DNA of 64,000 bases from Brienomyrus brachyistius (GCF_023856365.1 NW_026042834.1:1-64000); one strand, 5' to 3'; shown: positions 43,676 to 55,370, counted from the first letter of the stretch. Notes: generated by a model not told the origin, from the sequence alone. A program made the numbers and translations.

Positions 43676-44582
43676 TAACCAAAGATATAGCTAGGCGGTT
43701 GCCGACGCTAGATGAGTGACACACACATTTAATGCATGCGCATGCTGCTTGTGGCCTTCTTCTGTGCCTTGCACAGTATAAAACCCCTTAAAACAATTAC
43801 TGAAGCGAGACGGCGCACGCGTTACGGCGACAGATTTAAATTGTGAGTGCACTATATCTCGTCGCAAATGGTGCTTAACCACGGCGGGTCTCAAGCACAG
43901 GAGACTCCCAATTTCTAAATGACACACACTTGGCTCACAGCGCAAAGTTGTGTTAAACTTGCTTTGTCTAAAGCAGGCACACACATACGAGTATGATCCT
44001 GATAGGTAACTAAGCTATCGGTCTTATGTCCAAGCGCAACATAATTTAGGTTAGAACCTCATAACAAGTATTCCCGTTCGCTAATAGAGAGATCTCTCCC
44101 AGGATATATAGAAACGGAGACACTCGTCCGAATTGAACCTGGAAACAAAGCGCTACATCTGAGAATCTCGTCAGACATAGGGTTAAAGTTTACTGCAGTT
44201 TAATACGAAAGAACTACAATGAAATCACCGAAAATAAAACAAAATAATATAACTACTAATAATAGAAATAAAAATAACTATAATAAGCCCATATGATCCC
44301 GCTTAAATGCCTTCAGATTGCCATGAGTGCGACTTTTGCAACCAGTTGACAGTAGCGCTTCTTCACTGCACGTTCGGTCATAAAAAGTTTAAATTGTGTG
44401 CTCAGAATAAGTTTAAACCTTGTGCCTTGTGATTATTAACCAATTTTTAGGCTGAATGGTCGGCTCAAACTCAATTGCGAAACACCGTGAGTCTGTTAAT
44501 GTGTGACTTAAATGGAACTCATTAATAACCAGTATCACGTAATAACCTGGGTTAGAATAGAAGGCTTGTCCAACGAGCTGCG
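43676..44582. other. No gene recognised
   Basis: A minus frame of 97 codons (43691-43984) has no known domain. Simple AT-rich tracts lie at 44220-44285. It may be internal sequence of the LTR-like region that follows. Confidence 0.3.
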
Positions 44583-45410
44583 TCACCAGGTAATGTAAAC
44601 GATCGGTAGCGAAGCTCCCCTCACGGCCAATGAGAGAGAGTCTCGCGATATTTCAGGCGAATTTGAGGTTTCAGAGCGTAGATCGCACAGGCAGGGATTC
44701 TTGTGAGCACTCAATGAACGGAGGCTGAAGTTGTGTAAAAGACATGCATTTATTCCTATAACTAACATAAGACAGACATTACACCTAACAAACAATAAAC
44801 ACGAAATAACGGAGTGGACACAAACAATGTAATCATGAAAATGCAATGACCAGATTTAAAATGAGTAACCTTAAAAGGGAAAATACTGTTCTGCAAAGCA
44901 AGCAATTTGTGGAAATACTGTCCTAAAGTAATATAGCAGGTGAATAGGAGTTTAGGTTGTTATAAATGAAAGGAAGTTTGTTTACTTGGTTGCAGAGTGG
45001 GGGGGGGGGGGGTCTTGGCAGTTGGTTGCGGAGGCTGATGAGCTGATGGGTGATGGCACTCAGGGAGGCGCGGTGTTTGCAGCGGTTGTTGGAGTGGAGC
45101 CCCTCTGATTCCCTCTCCTGGTGAAGCTTGGGCTTGGTTGCAGTTCTCTGTCCAGCTGGGTCTTCACTGATAGGCTTCAGGAGGGCTTCTTGTGGGCTTC
45201 TCTTCTCTTGGGCTGATGTTCTCTGCCTCTCTTCGTGCTGATGGTCTTTTGTTTTCTCCTCCCTTCTGTTTCTCCTCTCCTGGCTTTGTTCTGAGGTGCC
45301 AGGTTTTATAGTGTAAAGTTCGTGAATAGGAGTGACCAGGAATTCGACTCCTGGACCAATGGCTGACCATCCATTTGGCGGGCTTTCGGAAGGGGGTCTG
45401 TATCAGTCCT
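44583..45410 (-). mobile_element. LTR-like regulatory sequence, minus orientation
   Basis: The minus strand has a TATA box, ACTATAAAACC, near 45312. A purine-rich run follows, then at 44750-44800 the TGTTTATTG-type motif expected near an LTR poly(A) region. A 15-base G-run lies at 44998. Its segment 44757-44850 is duplicated at 40877-40970. TG..CA ends were not found, so the call is tentative. Confidence 0.3.
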
Positions 45411-45654
45411 TTTGAGATTTATGACCAGAGTGATTTCCCTTGTATTGATGATTTTCGTTAGGCTGGTGTAACTTTTGATATATTCACTTTCGTGGTAACC
45501 ACTGACCAGATTTGGAAACTGGAGTGATTTTCCATCGGTTTGATACCAAACATGCCATAGCAGCCTAGCGGTTCACACCTCATACCATCTGTAATGATTA
45601 ATTAATGATTACTTATATTATGTCGTTATGTTATATTACTCACACCTTATTTTA

Positions 45655-45900
45655 TGCCTCACAATCTATATAATTGTAAATATACTGTGTAGCTGCTGGC
45701 GCGTTCCAAACTAAATCTCATTGTACTTACAATGTCAATAAAAACATCCATCCATCCATCTAGGCAGGCCAGTGTCGCCTCCATCCTTCCTGAAGTCAGT
45801 GATTCCTTTGTCTTTGTGCTGTTTAGTGCCAAATTGTTTGCTGAACTCCAACCTATCAGTTTCTGGACCTCATCTCTGTAAGCTGACTCATAAGAACCAA
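45655..45900 (-). mobile_element. Rex-like LINE scrap
   Basis: The minus frame reads SAYRDEVQKLIGWSSANNLA then LNSTKTKE, the RT block also seen at 31430-31590. The left end (TTCCAAACTAAATCTCATTG, CAATGTCAATAAAA) is the reading-strand-opposite 3' tail of such elements. It is fused directly to the CR1 at 45890. Confidence 0.55.
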
Positions 45901-46440
45901 AGAGATTTACAAATGAGAGGAGGCCATTCGGCCCATCAAGCTCCTTTGAGGAGAACTTAGCTAATAGCTCAAAAATCTTATCTAGCTCTGATTTAAAAGA
46001 ACCCAGGGTTTTAGCTTGTGTTACAATAACAGGAAGACTATTCCATACTCTAACTACACGCTGTGTACAGAAATGCTTCATCAAATTCGTTTTAAAATGT
46101 TCTCCAGCTAATTTCCACTTATGGCCACGAGTTCTGGTATTTAAACTAACATTGAAATAGCCATTTGGCTGAACAGCATCCAGACCTGTTAGAATCTTAA
46201 ACACCTGGATTATGTCCCCCCTTAGTCTCCTTTGCTCGAGGCTAAACAGATTCAGCTCAGCTAACCTCTCCTCATTAGACATTCCTCTAAGACCAGGAAT
46301 CATTCTCGTTGCCCTACGTTGCACCTTTTCCAAGGCAGCAATGTCCTTCTTAAGGTATGGTAACCAAACCCGCACACAATATTCTAGGTGGGGTCTTACC
46401 AAGGAATTATATTATCGTAGCATCACTTGCCTTGTCTTAA
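45890..46440 (-). mobile_element. CR1 LINE, RT C-terminus and 3' end
   Basis: The minus frame from 46402 is open for 247 codons across the CR1/Rex junction and starts [20 protein letters not shown], then [20 protein letters not shown]. The 3' tail, GGCCATTCGGCCCATCAAGC and CATAAGAACC near 45890, marks the element end. The long open frame is a LINE remnant, not a host gene. Confidence 0.8.
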
Positions 46441-46840
46441 ACTCCACACACCTAGAGATGCAATGTGCCTTCTCGCGTGGTGTTCCTGCAGAGGGAGTCT
46501 GTGAGTGCTGGAGATTGGGGGAGGGGGCAGTGTGGCTATGTCTGCTCTGTGTTCCTCCAGACGAGCAAAGAAGCTGTTTAGCTCCTTTGCTAAAAGGGCG
46601 TTGCTGTTAACAGTGACGGTGTTGTTGCCTTTGAAGTTTGTAATGTGTTGTATTCCCTGCCACACCCACTGTGGGTTGTTGTATGTGAAGTAGACCTCTA
46701 TTTTCTGTTTCTCTGCCTGCCTGGCAACCTTGATGCCCCTATTCAGGTTAGCTCTGGCTGCACTCTGTGTTCTTGACTGCGCTGTCTTGTCCTGTAGTAT
46801 TGTATTGTTGCTCTTGTGTTTATCTTGCACTTTCTCCCTC
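46441..46840 (-). mobile_element. LINE RT N-terminal region
   Basis: The minus frame (46830-46423) reads RANLNRGIKVARQAEKQKIE, VYFTYNNPQWVWQGIQHITN and ALLAKELNSFFARLEEH, the linker before the RT in Rex-like LINEs. It is probably the same family as 45655-45900, separated from it by the CR1 insertion. Confidence 0.6.
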
Positions 46841-47154
46841 TGTTTGTGCTCCTTTCACTCTGTATAGTTCTATCTTGCCCGCACTTGTGTCATCTTGTGT
46901 TGTTTCTGTTTTTCTTCTTTGTGTTGCACCGTGGTCCAGGAGGAACAATGTTTCCTTTCACTGTGTACTGTGTATATTGCTGAAATAACAATAAACCCAC
47001 TTGACCACCTGCCTCAATTCATCCTGAAGAGTTTTCCAATGTTGTTCAAAGGTCTGTTTGTTTCGAGTGAAGGACACGCCCCTGGACGTGCTGGATAAGG
47101 GGACCACAGATCAGTGTCCTCAGTCCTGCTTCTCCCTTCAAAGCTGAGAGGAAG
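46841..47154 (+). other. LINE tail and 5' flank of chemerin-like gene
   Basis: 46925-47000 (GTGTATATTGCTGAAATAAC, AATAAACCCACTTGAC) resembles a LINE 3' end. 47100-47154 is likely the 5' untranslated region of the next gene. No TATA box is obvious. Confidence 0.35.
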
Positions 47155-50100
47155 ATGACCCGCCTGCTGCTTCTGGTTTTGGCTTATGGAGCTCTGCTTA
47201 TCTCCACAGAGGCCCAGCAAGATTACCACAGTCTCCCTGCACTCACAAGACGGCCATTAAACTCGCAGTCGAAAATGCTCATCAAGGAACCCGTCAGCAC
47301 ATGAATTTCTATAACATCCAGGGCCGTCCGAAGGTAACTGCTGAGAAAGTGTTTACAAAAGTGTGAAACTTTCATCATCTGCAAGCTGAACTAATGAGTA
47401 TCACATTGATTTTGATGTTTTAATTTCAATGCATATGATGCTTAATGTCTCTTCACAATGAAAGTGATGGTTGTATATCTCAGCCCTGGTCAATTTTACC
47501 TTCTCACAGTTTCTCTCTGAATCTGCTGCAGTCAAGTCTGTGACAGTTTGCCATTTTTTGGGTGATTATTGTTTGTTATATTGCCTTTAAAACAGTTGTA
47601 GGCAATTTTGTATATAACGTGTTTATGTGATTTAGATCAGCAGTGAATACATTGACATTGAGATTCTCTTGAGAGCAACAAAATGTCCAAAGTCAACTGC
47701 AACAGACCATCGGGCTGACTGTATTTTCATGGACAAGAGGGTAAGTAAAGAGTCACTGTGACTGTGAGCATTGGACATATCAGTTAGCAAATTAATTTAG
47801 GTTCATGTTAACTTTTTTGATGCCCTGCGGGGGAAAGTTAGCCAACAATAAAGTAACAAATACATAGGTGGCCTCAAAGAGCCAGTTCCTTCACCTTATT
47901 CTCAAATTTTAGTAGGTTTACAGGCTTAAAGGCTGGATTACCAGGCAGAAGCAAATGCTAATCATCTGAGGGGTGACCTGTAGATTATGCTTCGAGCTAT
48001 GAACCCTAGCTGGCCTTATTTAAAGACCTGTGGGCTGTACTACAAAGCGGGTTTTACATACCCAGAGTTAACTCAATCGAGCCAGGTTAACTAAAACTCA
48101 TTGTTGAAATCAGCCTTAAATGGCAGTGTGGTGTTTTGTGGTGAAAGGGCAGGACTTAACTCTTGTTTTAATTAGAAAGCCAGTAATTAAACCTGGTCAG
48201 AGCAGGGTAGATGTGCAGTGTGAATTACCCTTTAAATTTACCTCTTTAAATAGTGAACTACAGGACCACTTAGCTTGATCGGAGGACAGTATTTTAATAC
48301 AGAGCAGTGTTCAGTTAAACGGGATTTGTTGTTCATACTTTTAGATGAACTTGCTTTGTATAATATAGCCTTATGGTGACCCTGCTTTGGAAGCTCTTTC
48401 CTCTAAAATTGTTCTGTGTCATTAAACCCTGCACTCCAGCAGCTCTGCCTTAAATCATTAGATATATCTTTACTACACCTTCTCTCACTGTATTTATTGC
48501 CCACCACTCTTTAAATACTGTTTTTGTGTGTCTGTGTGTTTTTGCAGCCATTCATTAACTGTAGAGTTTGCAGCAGACGGTCTGGTAATGATCTTACACA
48601 TCCATCAAATGACTGTGTACCAAACAAGAAAGTGGATGAAGTAAGTGTAGAGAGTCTTAGCATTATGGAAATGTAACAGGTGTGTGAATTGTGTCTAAAC
48701 ATGTGGTTAAACTTTGATTGTGTTTGTACATGCAAAAATTTGATCAGAGTACTGTTTATTAATGACAATGTTACTTTTAATCTGAACAACAGTGGCAGCA
48801 CCAAGGAAAAGCTTGGGGGGGGGGGCTCTAGCTCCTCCTCCAATGACCATAGTACCCCCACAGCACCCCCAAAATATTGGTTTCATTTTTTCTTTAACTA
48901 TCTGTAAAATCTGTATATTGTGTAAGACATTTTTGCGGTTTTTACAGCATACTTGTAGTGTATTTTTTCTTCAAAGTACACATAGAGGCTCTGTGAGCTA
49001 GACGTTAGAATTTCATATTTTATCCTATTTTATCCATGCTGTAGCTTATCGTGCTGTGTGCTTCTATACACCATCTACATAAGCTGAAAAGCTAAAGCAC
49101 CCGGTCTAAATAATCTCACTCCCCTATAGCACCTGTAGCATTAAGTCACTGGCGCTGCCACTGCTGAATAAACGACTCCAATCTGACTAAACCGCTTAAC
49201 TTTTCCTCCCCATGTTACATTTCAGGACAAACGACGTAATATGTGTCCTTCTGATAAACCTCTTCTCAGACCTAAAACTGCCTTGGCTTCCAAGGACACT
49301 AAAGAAGCTGAAGGAGACCGTCTGGCTGTTTCTGATGGCTGATGGTCCTGCAATGTGGACCAGAGGAGGAAACTGGGAGGGAAAATGCTTTGCTTTATAT
49401 CATGCCCACCCAAAGCCCCCAGTGAGTAAGCCATAGGCGCCGATAGCATGGAAAAACTCCCAAGAAGGAAGAAACCTTGGGAGGGACCAAACTCAAAGGG
49501 GGAGCCCATCCTCCTGGGGCCGGCAAAGTGTAGGTGCAGGATCACAAAAAAACTTGACGAGAGAAACGAGAGAATTCGACTGTCCCTCACAAAAACTGTA
49601 AAGTTTTAGTGGCTAAATTGCTTTTTCTATGCCTTTTCAAACAGGAGGAGATTTGTTTGGCTATACGTAGAAATTTTCTATACAATTTAGACAGCACAGA
49701 ATCATTAACCTACTTTAATGCATTTATTAATACAACCACATATTTCACACATTTTGACATCAGTCATGCAGTGAAGATACAGTCTCTTTATTTCTTGACG
49801 CCAACCCTCCCCATTAATCCGGGCTTGGGACCGACACCTAGTTGAGCTGGCTTTCTCCCTTAAGTGGCTGGGTTAGGCTAAACTATGTACATATTTATGA
49901 AGACTACTATAAATTTATAAAGACCTCCCTAAATATGTAGTCTAACAAAACGCAGTTTAAAGAAGGTAGCCTACCTGGTAAACAAAGAAATTAAAAGGCC
50001 CACAGCATATAATCGGGCTATATCCAAGCAGTTTTTAAGAACGTAACCTACATGGCGAAATTGAATTACTTTCTGGACCAACAAACGCAACCAGACATGA

Positions 50101-51503
50101 ACATTATGCACCTTCCTAGTCTTGATGTATGTCGTCATACAGATGAGGACGTTAAGGCAGCCTTTAGGTCCGACCCATCATGCACTGCAGTTTTTTGCAA
50201 ATTCCTCAGATGGAAAACCATTAAATACCTCTTCTATTACCTTATATTACCTTATATTCATGTAATAAATATACAAATATCAATTAGTTGGAAATCAGCC
50301 AGACAGACGTAATTACTACAAATGGTTTCCACTGTATTTGTGACTCTGAGTGCCGCAGGCTTGGATGCAGTGCCGCACCATTTTGTAAGTAAATTAATAA
50401 ATATTAATGAGACATCACCTACCACCCTGCAAAAAAGAAATTTGCCGCTCGTCCCCCTGCACATGAACCAACATGGCTGTGTCAACCAGCGGAGCTCCGG
50501 AGCCTCTGGAGAAACACGCGGCAAAAAAGGCTCGCATACGGTCTTCCAGAGTTTGGGAATACTTCAGTCATGACACCTTTTCTGCGCCTCTACTGTAGCT
50601 GGCGTTAATGACGCTGTTTCAGCCATTTTATATTTTCTGTTTACTTATTCTGTCATGTAAGACTGAGACAAATTATCGTTTACGACTATTCTTACACACT
50701 GTAGCCTGACTTGCTGACTTAAGTAAGCTTAACTATAAGCTACCTTTGCTAGTGTTTGTGAATAACATGTTTCTCTAGTTATGAAATTATTCCATGTTTT
50801 AGCATCTGTTTCAACATTAAAGTCAAATTGGTATATTGAAATATGTAAAAACTATTGAACTATTAGCTTAAGTCTAACATAGAAAATCCTACTGAATCTC
50901 TTAAGATTTTCCTTTTTTGTTAATGCACTAATGTTTAAGAAGTGTCTTAAATTGAATTTCAGATTTGTGTGTGGGTGGGAGTGGGTGAATTGTATTAAAT
51001 TCATACATTCATTCTTTTGGCTCAGACATTACTGACCTAAAACAAATTGAGGCATTGGGTAAGTGCTTAAATTAGCTACTAAATGGCAAAAAATATTCTA
51101 AATATCACATTTTCCATTCTTCGGTATAATTTTAATGAATCACCTATGCTGCCAAACATTAACGCATAGATTGTCACAACACTCTATGTTTTAGTTCTTC
51201 TTTATGTGTATAGGACGGTGTGATGGTTCTGGTGGTGGGTGTGGCCGACGCTGCTCGCGATGTTTGGCTATGCTGCAGTCCCAGGGACCAAGTTGGAACA
51301 CATTTCCACCTTCAAGCTTAGGTGGAAAAACGGCACCGAGACCCAGCAGCAGGACAACTTCTTGTCCAGACAACCAGCCCTGCTTCATCATTGAAGTAAG
51401 CCCTGTGAACAGGAGCGAGATGTACTTCTGCAGTGGATGTTATAGCGGAAAGAACATCCCCATCCTCACGTCTGCCGGAGTGCCCCCTCAAGTGGGTGTG
51501 TGA
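47155..51503 (+). pseudogene. Chemerin (rarres2)-like secreted protein gene with frameshift
   Basis: Exon 1 (47155-47333) starts with a signal peptide MTRLLLLVLAYGALL..EAQ and, after a one-base frame loss near 47236, continues AIKLAVENAHQGTRQHMNFY. Exon 2 (47636-47740) reads ISSEYIDIEILLRATKCPKS..ADC. Exon 3 (48548-48640) reads PFINCRVCSRRSG, with the CxxC seen in chemerins. Junctions are phase 0 with GTAACT, GTAAGT and GTAAGT donors. This is the cystatin-like fold of chemerin, a chemoattractant precursor; cathelicidins share the fold. A possible last exon (51195-51503, in phase) is cysteine- and glycine-rich (CDGSGGGCGRRCSRC .. MYFCSGCYSG) and is not typical of chemerin. Exon 1 is 179 bases where 180 would keep frame, so this is a pseudogene or contains a base error. 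Confidence 0.6.
49400..49545 (-). mobile_element. L2-clade LINE 3' tail in intron 3
   Basis: GAGTAAGCCATAGGCGCCGA, AAGAAACCTTGGGAGGGACC and GGGGGAGCCCATCCTCCTGG match the reversed L2 tail. The surrounding 48641-51194 is otherwise AT-rich intron-like sequence with no other recognised gene. A G-run lies at 48816-48825. Confidence 0.55.
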
Positions 51504-51539
51504 CTTAACTCGATGGATGAATTGGACAGAATGTACTGT

Positions 51540-52140
51540 TACTAGAGGTCGACCGATATGGGTTTTTCAAGTCAAGGGTCAGGCGATGGCCGATATATGC
51601 TGCTGATTTTTTTTGGCCGATAATTGGACGTTTTCCCCTCTATTTGCATGGTAAAATATCACACTAATAATAACAAACGATACACAAAATTTCTCAATTT
51701 AGCATTTATTGAATACTCAACTTGGAAACAATAACACATTTATAAACAATAAAAATAGCAGCATCAGAATCTCTGTTAGTGCACAATATAGCAGCAAACT
51801 CCTCATGTTTGACGGAAGGAAATTTGTAAACAATACAAAAAGGAATAAGCATGTTATCTTTAGTTGTAATCCCACTTCCAGTCCCTGAGTCTTACTCACC
51901 ACACTCATACTTCACAGCAAACAGACAGCAGTTAATTAACCAGAAGAGAAAAATGCAAAAACACAACAGAACTTGTAAATAATAACAAACTAATAGACAA
52001 TAAAAATAGCAGCATCAGAATCTCTATTAGTGCCAAATATAGCAGCAAACTCCTCATGTCTGACGGAAGGAAAATTTGTAAATACACAAAGGAATGAGCA
52101 CATCTTCAGTTTTAATCCCATTTCCAGTCCCTGAGTCTTC
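51540..52140. repeat. Interspersed repeat with internal direct duplication
   Basis: Starts TAGAGGTCGACCGATATGGG, a motif of a repeat seen across fish genomes. Inside, about 150 bases beginning ACAATAAAAATAGCAGCATC occur at about 51748 and again at about 51999 with around 90% identity by eye. The class is not resolved. Confidence 0.55.
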
Positions 52141-52204
52141 CTCATCCCACAAGCAGGCAAGGCATGTCACCCCGGTTGTGTGACACTTATTTTATATAAT
52201 AAAA

Positions 52205-53227
52205 TAAGTGCCCCCTGCGGCCCCAGAGCCCGAGCAGCCGTCTCCGCTGCCTGCAGCTACCGCGCCCACGTCCGAGGCGCTTTCCCTGCCTGCAGCTCCC
52301 GGGCAGGCGCCCCCTCTGCAGCCTGCAGCTCCAGTCCCTGGCCCCACTCCAGTCCCTTCTCCCCCTGTGACTCTGGTACCCTCACCCCGACGAGCCCGAC
52401 CCCGGCCGCAGGTCCTTATGTCTGTGTCCCATAAGGGGAGAGGACACAGACGCACGGCTGGGGTCCCACCCGCCCAGCCCCCTGGCTCGCCCTCCCTCGC
52501 CGGCGCTAGGGCTTGGTCGGCACCTGCGGGTCCTGGCCCTCCGGGTCGGCTGTCGTCTGCGGGTCCCCCTCCGCGGCCTCGTCGCCCTGCCTCGGTCCCT
52601 CCTCCGGCGTCTTATCGGTTGCCTGCGGGCCCCCCGACGGCGGCTCCTCATTCGCCTGCTGGTCCTCCCGCTCTGGCGTGTCGGAGGACGTCGCCGTCTG
52701 CTGCGGCTCCCCCTCTCTCCTTGCCCTCGCCAGGGTCCCTTCCAGCTCCTTCGTCCCCTTCCCTGGTCTCCCCTCCGACTCCCTCCTTCGTCCCTGCGTC
52801 TGTCCCTCACCCCGTCTCCTCGGCCCCTCCGGCTCCGGCCTCCCGGCCGCCTGCAGCCCTTCCGGCTGCCTCCCGTCGCCCGCTGGGTCTCCCTCGGGCT
52901 CCTCTTGGTTCCCCCTCCTTCTCTCCCTGGCCTCCCGTCTTTGTCCCTCCTGCCTCTGCTCCCCCTCGCTTTGTTCCTCCTGTCTCTGTCCCTCCTCTCT
53001 TTGTCCCTCGTCCCTCTGGCTTCTGCTCCTCTTTCCCCGATGTTCCCTTCGTTCACTCCCGGTCCTTTTGTCCTGCCTGTTCCCTCCGTGTCCCCCTTTC
53101 TGATCTGTTTCTCTGCCTTTCCTGTCTTATGTCAAGTCTTGTCCTGGCTCCTTCCCCTGTGCCAGTTCTGTCTGTCCGTTCTGTTCCCTGTCCCTCATTA
53201 ATGAGGTTTTATATAGATATACATATA
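52205..53227 (+). mobile_element. Gypsy-type element, proline/serine-rich 3' coding region
   Basis: The plus frame 52208-53290 is open for 360 codons, mainly P, S, A and V, with no fold motif. Its start matches the remnant at 31640-31969 and it runs into an LTR of the family at 13291. It is therefore the C-terminal extension or 3' open frame of a Ty3/gypsy-type element rather than a host gene. The gag and pol parts are absent. Strong GC content contrasts with the TA-rich array around it. Confidence 0.65.
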
Positions 53228-53455
53228 TGCCCGGCTTGTCCGCTCCTCGTGTGTGCCACGCCCCCTGATTACCCACGTGTGCTTCCCTGATCGTCTCCTG
53301 CTTTGCCCGATTACTTTGATTAGTCATGACCTATTTTAAGTCCTGGTCTTACCTGTTTGCCCTGTCCGTCATTGTAGTTTGTCAATGCCTGCGTTCCGTC
53401 CTGCTCTACCCGCTCCGTTTCCCCGATTAAAGACCCGTTTTCACAAACACAAAAA
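53228..53455 (+). mobile_element. Gypsy-type 3' LTR
   Basis: GCCCGGCTTGTCCGCTCCTC, GTGTGTGCCACGCCCCCTGA and a GATTAAAG signal before ACCCGTTTTCACAAAC align with 13291-13567. The ends are eroded: the TGTCA start and GTGACA end are not intact. It is followed at once by TA-rich array sequence. Confidence 0.65.
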
Positions 53456-53477
53456 AAACTATATGTATACATATACA

Positions 53478-54648
53478 TACACTGAACAAAAATATAAACG
53501 CAACACTTTTGTTTTTGCTCCCATTTTTCATGAGATGGACTTAAAGATCTACAATTCATTCCAGATACACAATATTACCATTTCTCTCAAACATTTCTCA
53601 CAAATCAGTCTAAATGTGTGATAGTGAGCACTTCTGCTTTGCTGAGATAATCCATCCCACCTCACAGGTGTGCCACATCAAGATGCTGATCTGACATCAT
53701 GGGTAGTGCACAGGTGTACCTTATACTGCCCACAATAAAAGGCCACCCTGGAATGTGCAGTTTTGTCTCACAGCAAAATGCCACAGATGCCACAAGCATT
53801 GAGGGAGCGTGCAATTGGCATGCTGACAGCAGGAATGTCAACCAGATCTGTTGCTCGTGCATTGAATGTTCATTTCTCAACCATAAGCCGTCTCCAAAGG
53901 CGTTTCAGAGAATATGGCAGTACATCCAACCGGCCTCACAACCGCAGACCACGTGTAACCACACCAGCCCAGGACCTCCACATCCAGCAGGTTCACCTCC
54001 AAGATCGTCTGAGACCAGCCACTCAGACAGATGATGCACGGCCCCATGTTGCAAGGATCTGTACACAGTTCTTGGAAGCTGAAAATGTCCCAGTTCTTGC
54101 ATGGCCAGCATACTCACCGGACATGTCACCCGTTGAGCATGTTTGGGATGTGCTTGACCGGCGTATACGACAGCGTGTACCAGTTCCCACTAATATCCAA
54201 CAACTTCGCACAGCCATTGAAGAGGAGTGGACCAACATTCCACAGGCCACAATTGACAATCTGATAAACTCTATGCGAAGAAGATGTGTTGCATTGTATG
54301 AGGCAAATGGTGGTCACACCAGATACTGACCGGTTCTGAGTCCCCAGACCCCCAATAAAGCAAAAAACTGCACATTCCAGGGTGGCCATTTATTGTGGGC
54401 AGTATAAGGTACACCTGTGCACTACCCATGATGTCAGATCAGCATCTTGATGTGGCACACCTGTGAGGTGGGATGGATTATCTCAGCAAAGCAGAAGTGC
54501 TCACTATCACACATTTAGACTGATTTGTGAGAAATGTTTGAGAGAAATGGTAATATTGTGTATCTGGAATGAATTGTAGGTCTTTAAGTCCATCTCATGA
54601 AAAATGGGAGCAGAAACAAGAGTGTTGCGTTTATATTTTTGTTCAGTA
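53478..54648 (+). mobile_element. Tc1-like transposon, internally deleted, long inverted ends
   Basis: Terminal inverted repeats of about 285 bp (53480-53766 and 54363-54648) start CACTGAACAAAAATATAAAC and end GTTTATATTTTTGTTCAGTA, flanked by TA. The body holds one shortened transposase frame. It sits in the TA-rich array, a TA-rich target as Tc1 elements need. Near-perfect arms suggest fairly recent insertion. Confidence 0.93.
53778..54329 (+). CDS. Tc1-type transposase, internally deleted
   Basis: 183 codons from the ATG at 53778, against about 340 for the family. Residues 1-60 are the paired-like DNA-binding part (SVARALNVHFSTISRLQRRF). At about residue 83 the frame jumps in phase to the end of the DDE domain: DDARPHVARICTQF and YSPDMSPVEHVWDVL. 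The second aspartate and the glutamate are kept with 34 residues between them (DD34E), but the first catalytic aspartate is deleted. The product could still bind the inverted repeats but not cut. An upstream TTG at 53763 is in frame but less likely as a start. AATAAA follows at 54353. Confidence 0.85.
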   Translation: MPQMPQALRERAIGMLTAGMSTRSVARALNVHFSTISRLQRRFREYGSTSNRPHNRRPRVTTPAQDLHIQQVHLQDRLRPATQTDDARPHVARICTQFLEAENVPVLAWPAYSPDMSPVEHVWDVLDRRIRQRVPVPTNIQQLRTAIEEEWTNIPQATIDNLINSMRRRCVALYEANGGHTRY

Positions 54649-54857
54649 TATATATTTATGGGTGTATCGAGACTAGATGGTCAGTATGGATAACTAAGGT
54701 GCACTAAAACTGGGTGAGCAGGCAAGGCATGTCACCCAGGTTGTGTGACAATTATTTTATATAAATGTATATATGTATATATATATTCCATCCACCATCC
54801 CTCCTTTACAGAGAACTGCGTTATTTTTATTGTCCATTACGAAAAAAATAAAAAAAC

Positions 54858-54889
<32 letters not shown>

Positions 54890-55020
54890 TATTTATGGGT
54901 GTATCGAGACTAGATGGTCATTATGGATAACTAAGGTGCACTAAAACTGGGTGAGCAGGCAAGGCATGTCACCCAGGTTGTGTGACAATTATTTTATATA
55001 AATGTATATATATATATATA

Positions 55021-55370
55021 GGGGCGGCATGGTGGTGCAGTGGTTAGCACTGTTGCCTCACACCTCTGGGACCCGGGTTCGAGTCTCCGCCTGGGTCACA
55101 TGTGTGTGGAGTTTGCATGTTCTCCCCATGTCGTCGTGGGGTTTCCTCCGGGTACTCCGGTTTCCCCCCACAGTCCAAAAACATGCTGAGGCTAATTGGA
55201 GTCGCTAAATTGCCCATAGGTGTGCATGTGTGAGTGCATGGTGTGTGAGTGTGCCCTGCGATGGGCTGGCCCCCCATCCTGGGTTGTTCCCTGCCTCGTG
55301 CCCATTGCTTCCGGGATAGGCTCCGGACCCCCCGCGACCCAATAGGATAAGCGGTTTGGAAAATGGATGG
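55021..55370 (+). mobile_element. SINE family A, full length
   Basis: Starts GGGGCGGCATGGTGGTGCAG with an A-box (TGGTGCAGTGGTTAGC), B-box GGTTCGAGTCTCC at 55076, conserved body and GGATGGAT tail. It is inserted in a (TA)n run of the second unit after the Tc1 element, so target duplications cannot be told from the TA repeat. It is the reference copy for the window. Confidence 0.92.

Noticed and set aside
45659..46402. 247-codon minus-strand frame as a host gene
   Set aside because: It reads across a CR1 LINE and a second LINE joined end to end.
52208..53290. 360-codon GC-rich open frame as a host proline-rich protein gene
   Set aside because: Its start is repeated at 31640 and it runs into an LTR of a family present four times here. 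Overlapping frames on both strands are open because of base composition.
55021..55110. Functional tRNA gene
   Set aside because: A- and B-boxes are present, but the sequence does not close into a full cloverleaf and belongs to a repeated SINE.
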